Shown here: positions 8,257-16,310 of the stretch, piece after piece
Numbering within the stretch: position 1 is the first letter of the stretch
Layout: every line of letters begins with the position of its first letter
Made by a program: the position numbers and the translations under genes
From: CAWGJC01 sp965276665
GTDB lineage: Bacteria; Pseudomonadota; Alphaproteobacteria; Acetobacterales; Acetobacteraceae
Length of the DNA stretch: 64,000 nucleotides
Direction: 5' to 3'
Assembly (NCBI GenBank): GCA_965276665.1
Contig: OZ255620.1
Span: 1,612,001 to 1,676,000 of the forward strand
The notes under the pieces: generated by a model
Database searches by the model: none
Told to the model about the DNA's origin: nothing
The model's input: the letters and a program-made list of their open reading frames with translations, nothing else

Positions 8257-9102
8257 AGCATCATCCGTTCGAACGGACTCGTGCGAGCGGATAAAGATGC
8301 CCGCCAAAACAAAAAACTAGAGCATTTTCAGTTAAGTCGGCTCCGGCCTTGATCGGCACCATCCCTGAAGGATTGCAGCGATCGCGACGGCTGAAGCGAA
8401 GTTGGGGGGAGCTTGTCGTAGCGAGTGTGGATGCGCCTCCCGTCTTTCAGGCGTCCAACGGTTTGTTCGATCGGGTTGCGCTGTTTGTCGCGGATCGGAT
8501 CGAACGGGTGGACACGCTTGCGGGCCGGTTTGTTGGGGATCACGGGGTCCGTGCCCCGGGCTCGCATAAAGCCGCGCAGGCGATCGCTGTGGTAGGCCGT
8601 GTCGGCCAGGCAGAAGGCTCTTGGCGCCACGCCCACCACGCGAGCGTCCTATGGCCTGGGCGTCGGCCCCCCTTTTCCGCCCGCGGCGGAGCGGTGTGCC
8701 TTGGCCGTCGTGCTGTCGATCAGGTGTCGGCCGCCGGGCGTCTCGCCTCCACCAAGGCGGCCAGCATCCCTTGCCAGACGCCGCGTGCCGACCAGCGATC
8801 GTAGATCGTGGTTGGCGGCCCATAGCAAGACGGGCAGTCCTGCCAGCGCCCGCCGTTGCGCACCATGGGCACGATGCCACCGATCACCCGCCGATCCTCC
8901 GTCCGGCGAGCCCCGGCCGATCGGTGGGCAGCAAAACCGCGATCGCTGCCCACTGCCGATCCGACAACCAGAAGTCTCCAGCCACCCAAGACACTCCGCT
9001 CAACACAGAGCTCGAATCACAAGGCGTCCGACCCGAGCCAGATCTAATCGGGGTTGGAGCATAGAGCCTGTGGAGTGAGCGAATGCGACGGAGCATGCTC
9101 TA
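8254..9102. repeat. R2 element (copy 2) split by an R1 fragment and an IS remnant
   Basis: The left R2 half (8254-8319) ends at its internal CTAG. There an R1 left terminus GAGCATTTTCAGTTAAGTCGG begins (8320-8340) and is cut short by an IS5-like remnant. The right R2 half, TAGAGCCTGTGG...GGAGCATGCTCTA, resumes at about 9062 and ends with TA at 9101-9102. The R2 unit is therefore intact apart from material inserted at its internal TA. Confidence 0.75.
8341..9060 (-). pseudogene. decayed IS5-family (IS427-type) insertion sequence
   Basis: Fragments of one transposase lie in several frames on the minus strand. The N-terminal part includes FWLSDRQWAAIAVLLP, RRVIGGIVPMVRNGGRWQDC and GPPTTIYDRWSARGVWQGML. 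Then comes a DSTT-AKAHRSAAGGKGG block, and the C-terminal part ADTAYHSDRLRGFM, PARKRVHPFDPI, NPIEQTVGRLKDGRRIHTRYDK. Frames change at least twice, and the region between the first catalytic Asp block and ADTAY is too short, so it carries frameshifts and an internal deletion and cannot encode an active enzyme. The ends GCTCCGGCCTTGAT (left) and GCTCCAACCCCGAT (right, inverted) are candidate terminal repeats. Confidence 0.8.
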
Positions 9103-9106
9103 GCCG

Positions 9107-10279
9107 TCACAGCGACGGCACATAATCCTTGCGCGGATATTCTTCGGCGGTCTCGGTCAGATTTTTGTGGGCGAACGCCCGGTAGGGATGTTGACGCAAA
9201 TGCTCGACATCGATGTCGACGCCGAGCCCGGGCTTGGTCGGCAGTTCCGCCCAGCCATCCTTGACCTCGATCCCGCTCGTCGCGACCTGCTCGCACGCCT
9301 CGCTGAAGTTGACGAAATACTCGGCGATGCGGAAATTCGGAATGACGGCGCAGACATGCACGGTTGCCGCGAGTCCCATCAGGACGCTGTTGTAATTGTG
9401 CGGCGCCATCACGACGGCTTGCGGCTGCGCCATCGCTGCGATGTCCATCAACGCGGTGATGCCGCCACAGGCGCAGATATCCGGGTTGAGTATGTCGGCC
9501 GCCCGGCGTTCGAGCGTCTGGAAGAACTGCTCCTTCGAATAGAGCGCCTCACCGGTCACGATCGGGATCGGCACCGCGCGACGCACCTCGGCGACCAGCT
9601 CGATATTATCGGCAAGACATGGCTCCTCGTACCAGGTGATGCCGAGCTCGACGAGACGCTGGCCGATGCGGATCGCGTGCGAAGGCGAGAAGCGGCGATG
9701 CGCCTCGATCAGCAATTCGAATTCCGGGCCCATCGCCTCGCGCATCCGGCGCACGAAATCGATGGCGAAATCCTCATCCTTCGGATCCACGTGGCTGCGC
9801 CAGGGCCCGGGGAACGGATCGAATTTGGCCGCGGTGAATCCCATCGCCTTCACCTGGCGCGCGCGCTCGATATTCTCCTCGACCGTGCTGCCGTGCGACC
9901 AGCCATTGGCATAGACGCGCACCCGATCGCGCGACTTTCCGCCGAGCAGGTTGTAGACCGGCTGCCCGGTTCGCTTGCCGAGTATGTCCCACAGCGCGAT
10001 CTCGATGGCGCTCCAGGCGGAGAGCAATTCCATCGACACCCGGCGGATGGCGAAATCCTCGAACAACACCTGCGCGGTATGGCGGATGGAATAGGCGCTG
10101 CGGCCGATCACGTACTCCGCCATGCAATGGATGCAGGCTTCGATGACTTTCTCTTTGCCACGGGTGACGTACGCCTCGCCCCAGCCGTGCAGCCCATCCT
10201 CGGTTTCGACGCGGCAGAACAGCAGGTTCTTGCCGCTGCCGGGATGCAGAAGAAATGTCTCGATGCGCGCGATCTTCAT
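9107..10279 (-). CDS. enolase-superfamily sugar-acid dehydratase (galactonate dehydratase-like)
   Basis: 390 residues starting MKIARIETFLLHPG. N-terminal capping domain about 1-120, then the barrel. Metal ligands appear as Glu192 (IEAHRRF), Glu218/219 (WYEEP) and Glu244 (TGEALYS), with His294 (MAPHN) as the likely base. This is the arrangement of the D-galactonate/D-gluconate dehydratase branch of the mandelate-racemase group. It probably dehydrates a sugar acid to a 2-keto-3-deoxy acid; the specificity cannot be fixed. The open frame continues upstream through the aquaporin region, but the ATG at 10279 starts the conserved domain. Its stop lies five bases from the R2 element. Confidence 0.85.
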   Translation of the reverse strand: MKIARIETFLLHPGSGKNLLFCRVETEDGLHGWGEAYVTRGKEKVIEACIHCMAEYVIGRSAYSIRHTAQVLFEDFAIRRVSMELLSAWSAIEIALWDILGKRTGQPVYNLLGGKSRDRVRVYANGWSHGSTVEENIERARQVKAMGFTAAKFDPFPGPWRSHVDPKDEDFAIDFVRRMREAMGPEFELLIEAHRRFSPSHAIRIGQRLVELGITWYEEPCLADNIELVAEVRRAVPIPIVTGEALYSKEQFFQTLERRAADILNPDICACGGITALMDIAAMAQPQAVVMAPHNYNSVLMGLAATVHVCAVIPNFRIAEYFVNFSEACEQVATSGIEVKDGWAELPTKPGLGVDIDVEHLRQHPYRAFAHKNLTETAEEYPRKDYVPSL

Positions 10280-10422
10280 GTGTTCGCGCCCCGGGACAGC
10301 GATGGACGCGCCCGATGCCGCGATGCCGCGCGCGTGCCGCTCATGGACGTTTCCCCCAATCTTGCTGGGCCGTGGGCCGGCCTTACCAGACGCTAGATCG
10401 GTTCGGCCCGGCGGTAAACCGC

Positions 10423-11163
10423 TCAGGCGGTGCGCCGCTCCTCGACCACCACCGTGCCGACGATCGAGGAGTCCTCGTAGAGCAGGCGCGCCAGCACGCC
10501 CGCGATCACCGCGCCGAGGATCGGCGCCACCCAGAACAGCCAGAGCTGCCCGATATAGTCGCCGCCGGCAAAGAGCGCAGGGGCGGTGCTGCGCGCAGGG
10601 TTGACCGACGTGTTGGTGATCGGGATCGAGATCAGATGGATGAGGGTAAGAGCCAGGCCGATCGGAATGCCCGCAAAACCCGTTGCCGCGCCCTTCGACG
10701 TCGTGCCGATGATGACGACCAGGAAGAAGAAGGTGAGCAGAAGCTCGGCGAAGAAGCAGGCCGTCATCGAATAATGCGCCGGACTGAGATCGCCATAGCC
10801 ATTCGCGGCGAACCCGTTCGGAACCCAGCCCGGCTTTCCCGAAGCGATGATCCACAGCGCGCCGGCGGCCAGGATGCCGCCGATCACCTGCACGATGATG
10901 TAGGGGATGACGTGCTTGTTCGCGCAGCGGCCCGCGGCCCACAGGCCGAGCGTGACGGCCGGATTGAAGTGCCCGCCGGAGATATGGCCGACGGCATAAG
11001 CCATGCTGAGGACGGTCAATCCAAAGGCGAAGGCCACACCGGTGAAGCCGATGCCGAGCTGCGGAAACGCGGCCGAGATCACCGCCGCGCCGCAACCGCC
11101 GAAGACGAGCCAGAACGTGCCGATGAATTCCGCGGCAAGTCGCCGCTGCATGTCGTTGTGCAT
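10423..11163 (-). CDS. aqpZ: aquaporin Z
   Basis: 246 residues with six membrane helices and two half-helices carrying NPA motifs at 67-69 (GHFNPAVT) and 188-190 (TSVNPARST). The aromatic/arginine filter is that of a strict water channel: Phe45, His176, Thr185 and Arg191, each two positions from E. coli AqpZ. I chose the ATG at 11163 because GGGAGG lies just upstream; a start seven codons earlier is possible. It is an inner-membrane water channel, unlinked functionally to its neighbours. Confidence 0.95.
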   Translation of the reverse strand: MHNDMQRRLAAEFIGTFWLVFGGCGAAVISAAFPQLGIGFTGVAFAFGLTVLSMAYAVGHISGGHFNPAVTLGLWAAGRCANKHVIPYIIVQVIGGILAAGALWIIASGKPGWVPNGFAANGYGDLSPAHYSMTACFFAELLLTFFFLVVIIGTTSKGAATGFAGIPIGLALTLIHLISIPITNTSVNPARSTAPALFAGGDYIGQLWLFWVAPILGAVIAGVLARLLYEDSSIVGTVVVEERRTA

Positions 11164-11459
11164 GAATCCCTCCCGCTCTCTCACATGATTGGCTCACGCC
11201 AGGGAAATTGCAGGCGCTCCGTGACAGGCGCTCCGTAGTCAGACCGCCTGAACTCGTTTCAAATACGACGCAATGGAACCGCTATAGGCTGGAGCGGGAG
11301 ACGGAGTCCAGAGAACTATTCTGACGACATAACGATGGCGCAAGCCCGGGTCTCATCCGGGTCTCGCGCCAGAGCCGCCACCCTGTTTCGCGCCTCGGCG
11401 TTGCGCGGCTCGGGACTACCACCCGTTGTGACGGCACGACGAACGCCCATTTCCCCGAA

Positions 11460-11792
11460 ATGACGCGCAGCATTCAGTCCCGCCCGACACCATGGGAGAC
11501 CGTGATCCTTATCTGCGGGAAATGCGCCCGCAAGCTCGACGGCGGCTTCGGTGTCAAGCGGGAGGATACGCTTCGGAAAGCGCTGCGCTCGGCCTTGAAG
11601 CAGCGGGGAAGCGGACGCGCGGTCAGGATCTTCGAAACGCGTTGCATGGGGATCTGTCCCAAGAAGGCCGTCATCGCTCTCAATGCGAGCCGACCGGGCT
11701 CGATCCTGACCGTGCCGGCGGGGGCGAATCCCGAGGACGTCATCGCCAAGGCATTGAAAGGTGGCGGGATACCCGACGCCGATCACCGGTAG
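11460..11792 (+). CDS. thioredoxin-like [2Fe-2S] ferredoxin family protein
   Basis: 110 residues. Four cysteines, Cys19 and Cys22 (ICGKC) and Cys62 and Cys66 (CMGICPKKA), are placed as in thioredoxin-fold [2Fe-2S] proteins such as the small ferredoxin of NuoE-like domains. The C-terminus contains VPAGANPEDVIAKAL. It probably carries electrons or is a cluster-binding accessory protein in the cytoplasm. No partner is encoded nearby. The 5' flank (11164-11459) shows no gene that I can support. Confidence 0.75.
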   Translation: MTRSIQSRPTPWETVILICGKCARKLDGGFGVKREDTLRKALRSALKQRGSGRAVRIFETRCMGICPKKAVIALNASRPGSILTVPAGANPEDVIAKALKGGGIPDADHR

Positions 11793-11833
11793 GGAATTCG
11801 CGGCCAAGCACCGGCGGCCGAGCCTCGGCGCCG

Positions 11834-12334
11834 TCATTTGGGCGGAAGCGGGCAGGACATGTCGCCTTCCGGGCAGGTCAGGAAGCCGTGGAAATCGGCG
11901 GAGCGCTTCAAGGTCAACGAAGCGAGGCAATTGGCCTCGATCATCGGCTCGATGCTGCCCGCGACGGGGCCCGGCTGGCCGATGAATTTGCACTCGGCAT
12001 CGCGGAAGGCGATCCAGGCCCGCTGCGTTGCGGCAAGCCGCTTCATCTGCTCGTCATCGCCCTTCAGGCGCTGCTGCATCTGCTTGTAGAGAGCGTTCAG
12101 CTCGGCATCGGCCTTCTTGTAGTCCTGCCCGGCGCATTCATTCATCGTCGTTTGATCCGCCGCACTGGAACAATCGGCGCCCCGGGCGGTCGGGCCGATG
12201 ACCAACCCTGCAAGCACGATGAGCACGGGCGACAATGTTTTCGCCCGCCTAGTCCCCGCCTCGCCGCTGGCCACGCTCCTTCGCAACGGCGTCCGCCGGT
12301 TCTGGTAAGCGGACTGCCGGAAGCTGGACGTCAT
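11834..12334 (-). CDS. LprI-like lysozyme-inhibitor family protein (DUF1311), secreted
   Basis: 166 residues with GGAG six bases before the ATG. A basic stretch is followed by a hydrophobic signal segment (TLSPVLIVLAGLVIG) and a cleavage-like ARGA. The mature part holds the DUF1311 pattern ADCSSAADQTTMNECAG, then LNALYKQMQQRLK and TQRAWIAFRDAEC, with cysteines available for disulfides. M. tuberculosis LprI, which has this domain, inhibits lysozyme; whether this protein does so is inference. The long N-terminal region before the signal suggests that a later GTG could be the real start. Confidence 0.75.
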   Translation of the reverse strand: MTSSFRQSAYQNRRTPLRRSVASGEAGTRRAKTLSPVLIVLAGLVIGPTARGADCSSAADQTTMNECAGQDYKKADAELNALYKQMQQRLKGDDEQMKRLAATQRAWIAFRDAECKFIGQPGPVAGSIEPMIEANCLASLTLKRSADFHGFLTCPEGDMSCPLPPK

Positions 12335-12626
12335 GTTTGCTCCTATCGCTGCCGGCGGCATTATTGCCGCGGGGCTGGCTGGCGGGAAGCGCGGAAACCT
12401 GGTTTCCCTTCGATCACGAACGCGGCACATATGCGGCGATGGTTTCGCATCCGCGTTGAAGCCGCGTCGGCTCAGGGGCAGTCGGCTCGCGGCAATTGGG
12501 CCGGATTTGAGACGGCGGAAAGCCAGGCTGGATTTCGACCGAAACCGGCGACGGTGCGGTGGGTCAAGGCGGCGGACCGGAGTAGCCTTTGCGCCCGCGT
12601 GAGTTGTGCGTCACAGGAGAGAAATC

Positions 12627-12884
12627 ATGTCCATCATCGCCTGGATCATCCTCGGCCTGATCGCCGGGTTCATCGGCAGCAAGATCGTCAACAAGAGCGG
12701 CGAGGGCGTGCTCCTCGACATCGTCCTCGGCATCGTGGGCGCGATCGTCGGCGGCTTCATCTTCAGCTTCTTCGGCGCGAACGGCGTCACCGGCCTCAAC
12801 ATCTACAGCCTGGTCGTCGCGGTGATCGGCGCCATCGTCGTGCTCGTCATCTACCACGCGATCTCCGGCCGCCGGCGGGTCTGA
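12627..12884 (+). CDS. GlsB/YeaQ/YmgE family stress-response membrane protein
   Basis: 85 residues, almost wholly three transmembrane helices (SIIAWIILGLIAGFIGSKI, DIVLGIVGAIVGGFIFSFF, SLVVAVIGAIVVLVIYHA) ending in basic RRRV. This is the transglycosylase-associated/GlsB family, small inner-membrane proteins linked to envelope and acid stress. AGGAGA precedes the ATG. The AI-2E family gene starts 26 bp downstream, so they may share a transcript. Confidence 0.9.
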   Translation: MSIIAWIILGLIAGFIGSKIVNKSGEGVLLDIVLGIVGAIVGGFIFSFFGANGVTGLNIYSLVVAVIGAIVVLVIYHAISGRRRV

Positions 12885-12910
12885 GCCCGATAGAAGCCTG
12901 GGGCGGCCGC

Positions 12911-14911
12911 ATGTCCGGGCCGACCGGCGAGGTCAAACATCCGCCGGCGCAGGTTGCGCCGGCGGAGACGCCGGGCATCAACGCGCTGCTCACGCTCGCC
13001 GTCAGCGTCGTCTGCGTCGCCGCCCTCTATTTCGGCCGCGAGGTGCTGATCCCGATCACCCTCTCGATCCTTCTCAGCTTTCTCATCGCCCCGCTGGTGA
13101 ACCTGCTCCGGGACATTCATCTCGGGCGCGTGCCTTCGGTTCTGCTCGCAGTGCTCCTGGCGCTCGCCGTCATTCTCGCGCTCGGCGGGCTGATCGGCAC
13201 GCAGATCGCCAGCCTCGTGCAGCAGGCGCCGCACTATCAGACGACGATCGAGCGAAAAGTCGGCGAGGTTCGCGGGATCGCACTCGGCCGGCTGAACAGC
13301 CTGGTCGACGATCTCGGCCGGCAGATGCAAAGAGCCGGCGAAAACCGGCCCGCGCCCGTCGCCGGCACTCATACGGCCGCGCCGCCTGCCGGGCCGCAGC
13401 CGATTCCGGTCGAGGTGCATCAGGCCGACCCGACCCCGTTCGAGCTCGCCGCGCGCATCGCCGAACCGGTTCTGAGCCCGCTTTCCACCACGGCGATCGT
13501 GCTGATCTTCTCGATCTTCATCCTGCTGCAGCGGGAGGATCTGCGGGACCGGCTGATCCGGCTGTTCGGCTCCGGAGACCTGCATCGGACCACCGGCGCG
13601 ATGAACGACGCCGCGCGCCGGCTCAGCAAATATTTCCTCGCCCAGCTCGGGGTGAACGCCGCGTTCGGCGTGATCATCGGGATCGGCCTCTTCGTCATCG
13701 GCGTGCCGTCGCCCTTGCTCTGGGCCATTGTCGGGATGCTGCTGCGCTTCGTGCCCTATATCGGCGCGCCGCTCTCGGCGGTGGCGCCGCTCGCCCTCGC
13801 CGCCGCGGTCGAGCCCGGCTGGTCGATGGTGATCTGGACGGCCGGGCTCTACGTCGTGGTCGAGGCGATCACCGGCCAGATCGTCGAGCCGATGCTCTAC
13901 GGCCATAGCACCGGCCTGTCGCCCTTCGCCGTCGTGGTCTCCGCCACGTTCTGGACCTGGCTCTGGGGCCCGATCGGTCTGCTGCTCTCGACGCCGCTGA
14001 CCTTGTGCCTCGTCGTCCTGGGCCGTCATGTGAAACGGCTCGAATTCCTCGACGTGCTGCTCGGCGACCGCCCGGCGCTCAGCCCGGTCGAAAGCTTCTA
14101 CCAGAGAATGCTCGCCGGCGATCCGGACGAGGCGCTCGATCAGGCCGAGATCCTGCTCAAGGAACGGTCGCTTTCATCCTATTACGACGAGGTCGCGTTG
14201 AAGGGGCTGCAGCTCGCCGCCAATGACGCGCTGCGCGGCGTCTTCTCCGAGCTGCAGCTCGACCGGATCAAGACCGCGATCCAGAGCTTGGTCGAGGATC
14301 TCGATCGGCATGGCGACATGGATCCGTACCCCTCCGAGGCGGATGACGGCGCTTCGGTCCCCCCCGCCTCGGAACGCGATCTGCCGCGCCGGCCGGCGCC
14401 GGGCAGCCCGATCGCGGACCCGTCCGACCTGCCGGCGGCGTGGCGCACCGAGAGCGCGGTGCTTTGCGTGGCCGGCCGCGGGCCGCTCGACGAAGCCGCA
14501 TCCTCGATGCTCACCCAGTTGCTCGACAAGCATCTTCTGGGAGCGCGGACAGTGCCGTTCGCCGCGGTCGCCCGCGAGACGATCGGCTCGCTGGACGTGA
14601 CCGGCGTGACGATGGTCTGCGTGTCGTATCTCGAGATCAGCGGCAGCCCGGCCCATCTCCGCTATCTCATCCGCCGCCTGCGCGACAAGCTGCCGCAGGC
14701 GAAGATCCTCGTCGGCCTCTGGCCCTCGGAGGACGAGACGTTGCGCGACGACCGGGTGCGAGCGGTGATCGGCGCCGATTACTACACGAGCTCGCTGCAG
14801 GAGGCGGTGGAAACCTGCCTGCACGCGGCCCATACCGCGCGGGTCACGATCCAGGCCGCGAACGCGCCACGGCCAGAGGAACGGCCAGAGGAAATGCTCA
14901 CGAGCCGATGA
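12911..14911 (+). CDS. AI-2E (PerM) family permease with long C-terminal cytoplasmic domain
   Basis: 666 residues. The N-terminal 400 or so hold the AI-2E/UPF0118 membrane domain: LLTLAVSVVCVAALYFGREVL, a soluble amphipathic section about 90-180, then FGVIIGIGLFVIGVPSPLLWAIVGMLLRF-like helices and GQIVEPMLYG. The last 250 residues are soluble (SPVESFYQRMLAGDPDEAL; ALKGLQLAANDAL; a final alpha/beta part with LVGLWPSED). Family members export small molecules or ions, and the AI-2 link is only for a few. The extra domain is longer than in a typical 350-residue member and may be regulatory. The open frame extends 5' of 12911 through unrelated sequence. Confidence 0.85.
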   Translation: MSGPTGEVKHPPAQVAPAETPGINALLTLAVSVVCVAALYFGREVLIPITLSILLSFLIAPLVNLLRDIHLGRVPSVLLAVLLALAVILALGGLIGTQIASLVQQAPHYQTTIERKVGEVRGIALGRLNSLVDDLGRQMQRAGENRPAPVAGTHTAAPPAGPQPIPVEVHQADPTPFELAARIAEPVLSPLSTTAIVLIFSIFILLQREDLRDRLIRLFGSGDLHRTTGAMNDAARRLSKYFLAQLGVNAAFGVIIGIGLFVIGVPSPLLWAIVGMLLRFVPYIGAPLSAVAPLALAAAVEPGWSMVIWTAGLYVVVEAITGQIVEPMLYGHSTGLSPFAVVVSATFWTWLWGPIGLLLSTPLTLCLVVLGRHVKRLEFLDVLLGDRPALSPVESFYQRMLAGDPDEALDQAEILLKERSLSSYYDEVALKGLQLAANDALRGVFSELQLDRIKTAIQSLVEDLDRHGDMDPYPSEADDGASVPPASERDLPRRPAPGSPIADPSDLPAAWRTESAVLCVAGRGPLDEAASSMLTQLLDKHLLGARTVPFAAVARETIGSLDVTGVTMVCVSYLEISGSPAHLRYLIRRLRDKLPQAKILVGLWPSEDETLRDDRVRAVIGADYYTSSLQEAVETCLHAAHTARVTIQAANAPRPEERPEEMLTSR

Positions 14912-15186
14912 GATTTCGCCATTCGGCGATTTTCCTTTCTTGAAATCTGGCTCAGCACTCTCCCGATCCGTTTGCTCTCGCAGCCGAATTGCCGAGCGAC
15001 CCGGGATTTCGCCTCACCCGCTCCACCGATTTCGCGTGAAGTCCGCCCGATGGCACCAGGCAGCAACATGATCGCAAGCCGCTGTCGCATCGCCGATACA
15101 GAGTTGGCTGCGCTGATGCCCTGGACGTGACATAATTAGACGTGAGACCACGCTGGCGGTAGCATCCCCGTAACAAACAGACGGGG

Positions 15187-15612
15187 ATGGAAATGAGCTG
15201 GTTCTCGCGGCTGCGTAATCCGGACAAGCTCGTGACAAGCGGCGTGCCGCCTGGCGACCATCGCGAGGCGGCGCCGAGTCCCCTGACCGAGCCGCCGCCC
15301 GCGCCACCCTGTCTGACCGGGCTGGCGGCGGATCAGGCGACGGCGGCGCTGACCGAATACTACGCTGCACTCCGCCGGCACGGCGCTGCCGTGGCGACCG
15401 CCCGGCGGGAGCTCGCGATAAAGATGGGCTTCACGCATTACCGCTGGATCGCGGCCGGCGCGAAAATTTGCGATGTCGCCGGACGCCTCGATGGGACGGT
15501 GCTCTCCTACCGCGACCCACCCCCCGACGGGCATCCGCGAGAAGGCCGATGCAATGCGGAGGCATGGTGCCGATGCGCGGCACGGTCGATCGCCACCAAC
15601 TTCGCCGGGTAA
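15187..15612 (+). CDS. phage Mu F / SPP1 gp7-like minor head protein remnant
   Basis: 141 residues. The C-terminal half reads THYRWIAAGAKICDVAGRLDGTVLSYRDPPP...CNAEAWCRCAA. This matches the C-terminal signature of phage head-morphogenesis proteins (YxWxTxxDxRxxxxHxxxDGxxxxWxDPPPxGHPxxxxxCRCxA). The catalogued domain normally sits at the end of a protein of 250-450 residues, so this is either a fragment or a domesticated piece. The N-terminal 80 residues are Pro/Ala-rich. It lies 65 bp from tRNA-Arg(TCT), a frequent prophage attachment target. No other phage gene is recognisable, and 14912-15186 shows nothing further. Confidence 0.6.
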   Translation: MEMSWFSRLRNPDKLVTSGVPPGDHREAAPSPLTEPPPAPPCLTGLAADQATAALTEYYAALRRHGAAVATARRELAIKMGFTHYRWIAAGAKICDVAGRLDGTVLSYRDPPPDGHPREGRCNAEAWCRCAARSIATNFAG

Positions 15613-15677
15613 TCCCCGAGCCATCCCAGCGTACTCGGCACCCGACGATCTTCCGCGCTCCGGAGGTCGGCCGGATG

Positions 15678-15754
15678 TGGCGCGCCCGGCTGGATTCGAA
15701 CCAGCGACATCTCGCTTAGAAGGCGAGTGCTCTATCCGACTGAGCTACGGGCGC
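15678..15754 (-). tRNA. tRNA-Arg (anticodon TCT)
   Basis: A 77-nt cloverleaf with encoded CCA: acceptor GCGCCCG/CGGGCGC, D stem GCTC/GAGC, anticodon stem CTCGC/GCGAG with loop CTTCTAA (TCT, reading AGA), T arm GCTGG-TTCGAAT-CCAGC, discriminator G. Confidence 0.97.
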
Positions 15755-15769
15755 GGAAATCGCCGGCTC

Positions 15770-15875
15770 TAGAGCATGTTCCGTTCGCATTCGCTCACCG
15801 CACAGGCTCTAGCTCTCTGTTTTAGCGAGCATCTTTATCCGCTCGAACGATTTCGTTCGAACGGATGATGCTCTA
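15770..15875. repeat. R2 palindromic element (copy 3), intact
   Basis: An intact R2 in the orientation opposite to copy 1: TAGAGCATGTTCCGTTCG at the left, GGCTCTAGCTCTCTGTTTT in the middle with an uninterrupted internal TA, and GGATGATGCTCTA at the right. The right TA (15874-15875) forms the first two bases of the TAG stop of the minus-strand NDUFS4-type gene. Confidence 0.85.
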
Positions 15876-16178
15876 ATGCGTCCAGTTCTCGATCCGACCA
15901 TAGTGGAAATTATCGGCATACGCCTTTGGCTTGTGCGTGCGCGGAGGCGGGATCTCGATGTCGTAGGGAAGCCCGTTGCGGTCGGCGAAGGCAATCGCCT
16001 CCTCGCGCGTGTCGAAGCGCAGCGTGACCTGCGCCCGCGTGTCGCCGCTTCCGGACCAGCCCATCAGCGGATCCGGGCTCTGCCGCTCGGCGCGCTCATA
16101 CACGAGCACCCATTGATTGGTGTGCGCCATGCCGGATTGCATCGCCGTCTTCGGCTGCCTGAATATGCGGGCGCGCAT
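15873..16178 (-). CDS. complex I NDUFS4-type (ETC complex I subunit) protein
   Basis: 101 residues: ARIFRQPKTAMQSG at the start, then WVLVYERAERQSPDPLMGWSGSGDTRAQV and RPR/PKAYADNFHYGRIENWTH-type ending. This is the ETC_C1_NDUFS4 family, the accessory subunit of NADH:ubiquinone oxidoreductase that Alphaproteobacteria share with mitochondria, where it stabilises the N module. The ATG at 16178 is chosen because GGAGGAG lies just upstream. The stop codon is built by the boundary of an R2 element. tRNA-Pro lies 14 bp upstream. Confidence 0.9.
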   Translation of the reverse strand: MRARIFRQPKTAMQSGMAHTNQWVLVYERAERQSPDPLMGWSGSGDTRAQVTLRFDTREEAIAFADRNGLPYDIEIPPPRTHKPKAYADNFHYGRIENWTH

Positions 16179-16192
16179 CGCTCTCCTCCTCA

Positions 16193-16270
16193 TGGTCGGG
16201 GCGGCCGGATTCGAACCGGCGGCCTCGTGTACCCAAAACACGCGCGCTAACCAGGCTGCGCCACGCCCCG
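16193..16270 (-). tRNA. tRNA-Pro (anticodon TGG)
   Basis: A 78-nt cloverleaf with encoded CCA: acceptor CGGGGCG/CGCCCCG, D stem GCGC/GCGC, anticodon stem CGTGT/ACACG with loop TTTGGGT (TGG), T arm GCCGG-TTCGAAT-CCGGC, discriminator A. Confidence 0.97.
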
Positions 16271-16310
16271 CCGTGCGGCGGGAAGCTATGGGGCAGCAAC
16301 GCTTCGTGCA

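Noticed and set aside
10280..11197. In-frame extension of the sugar-acid dehydratase through the aquaporin gene
   Set aside because: The residues are the aquaporin gene read in another frame on the same strand; the enolase-family domain begins at the ATG at 10279.
11164..11459. A short minus-strand gene ending near 11316
   Set aside because: The open frame has no ribosome-binding site, no recognisable domain, and overlaps the ferredoxin-like gene antisense.
11492..12910. In-frame N-terminal extension of the AI-2E permease by 473 codons
   Set aside because: It overlaps the ferredoxin-like, LprI-like and GlsB genes, which have clear domains and ribosome-binding sites; the permease domain begins at 12911.
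14912..15186. Further phage genes upstream of the Mu F-like remnant
   Set aside because: I see no open frame with phage-like sequence or a good start; only a moderately AT-richer stretch before the remnant's ribosome-binding site.
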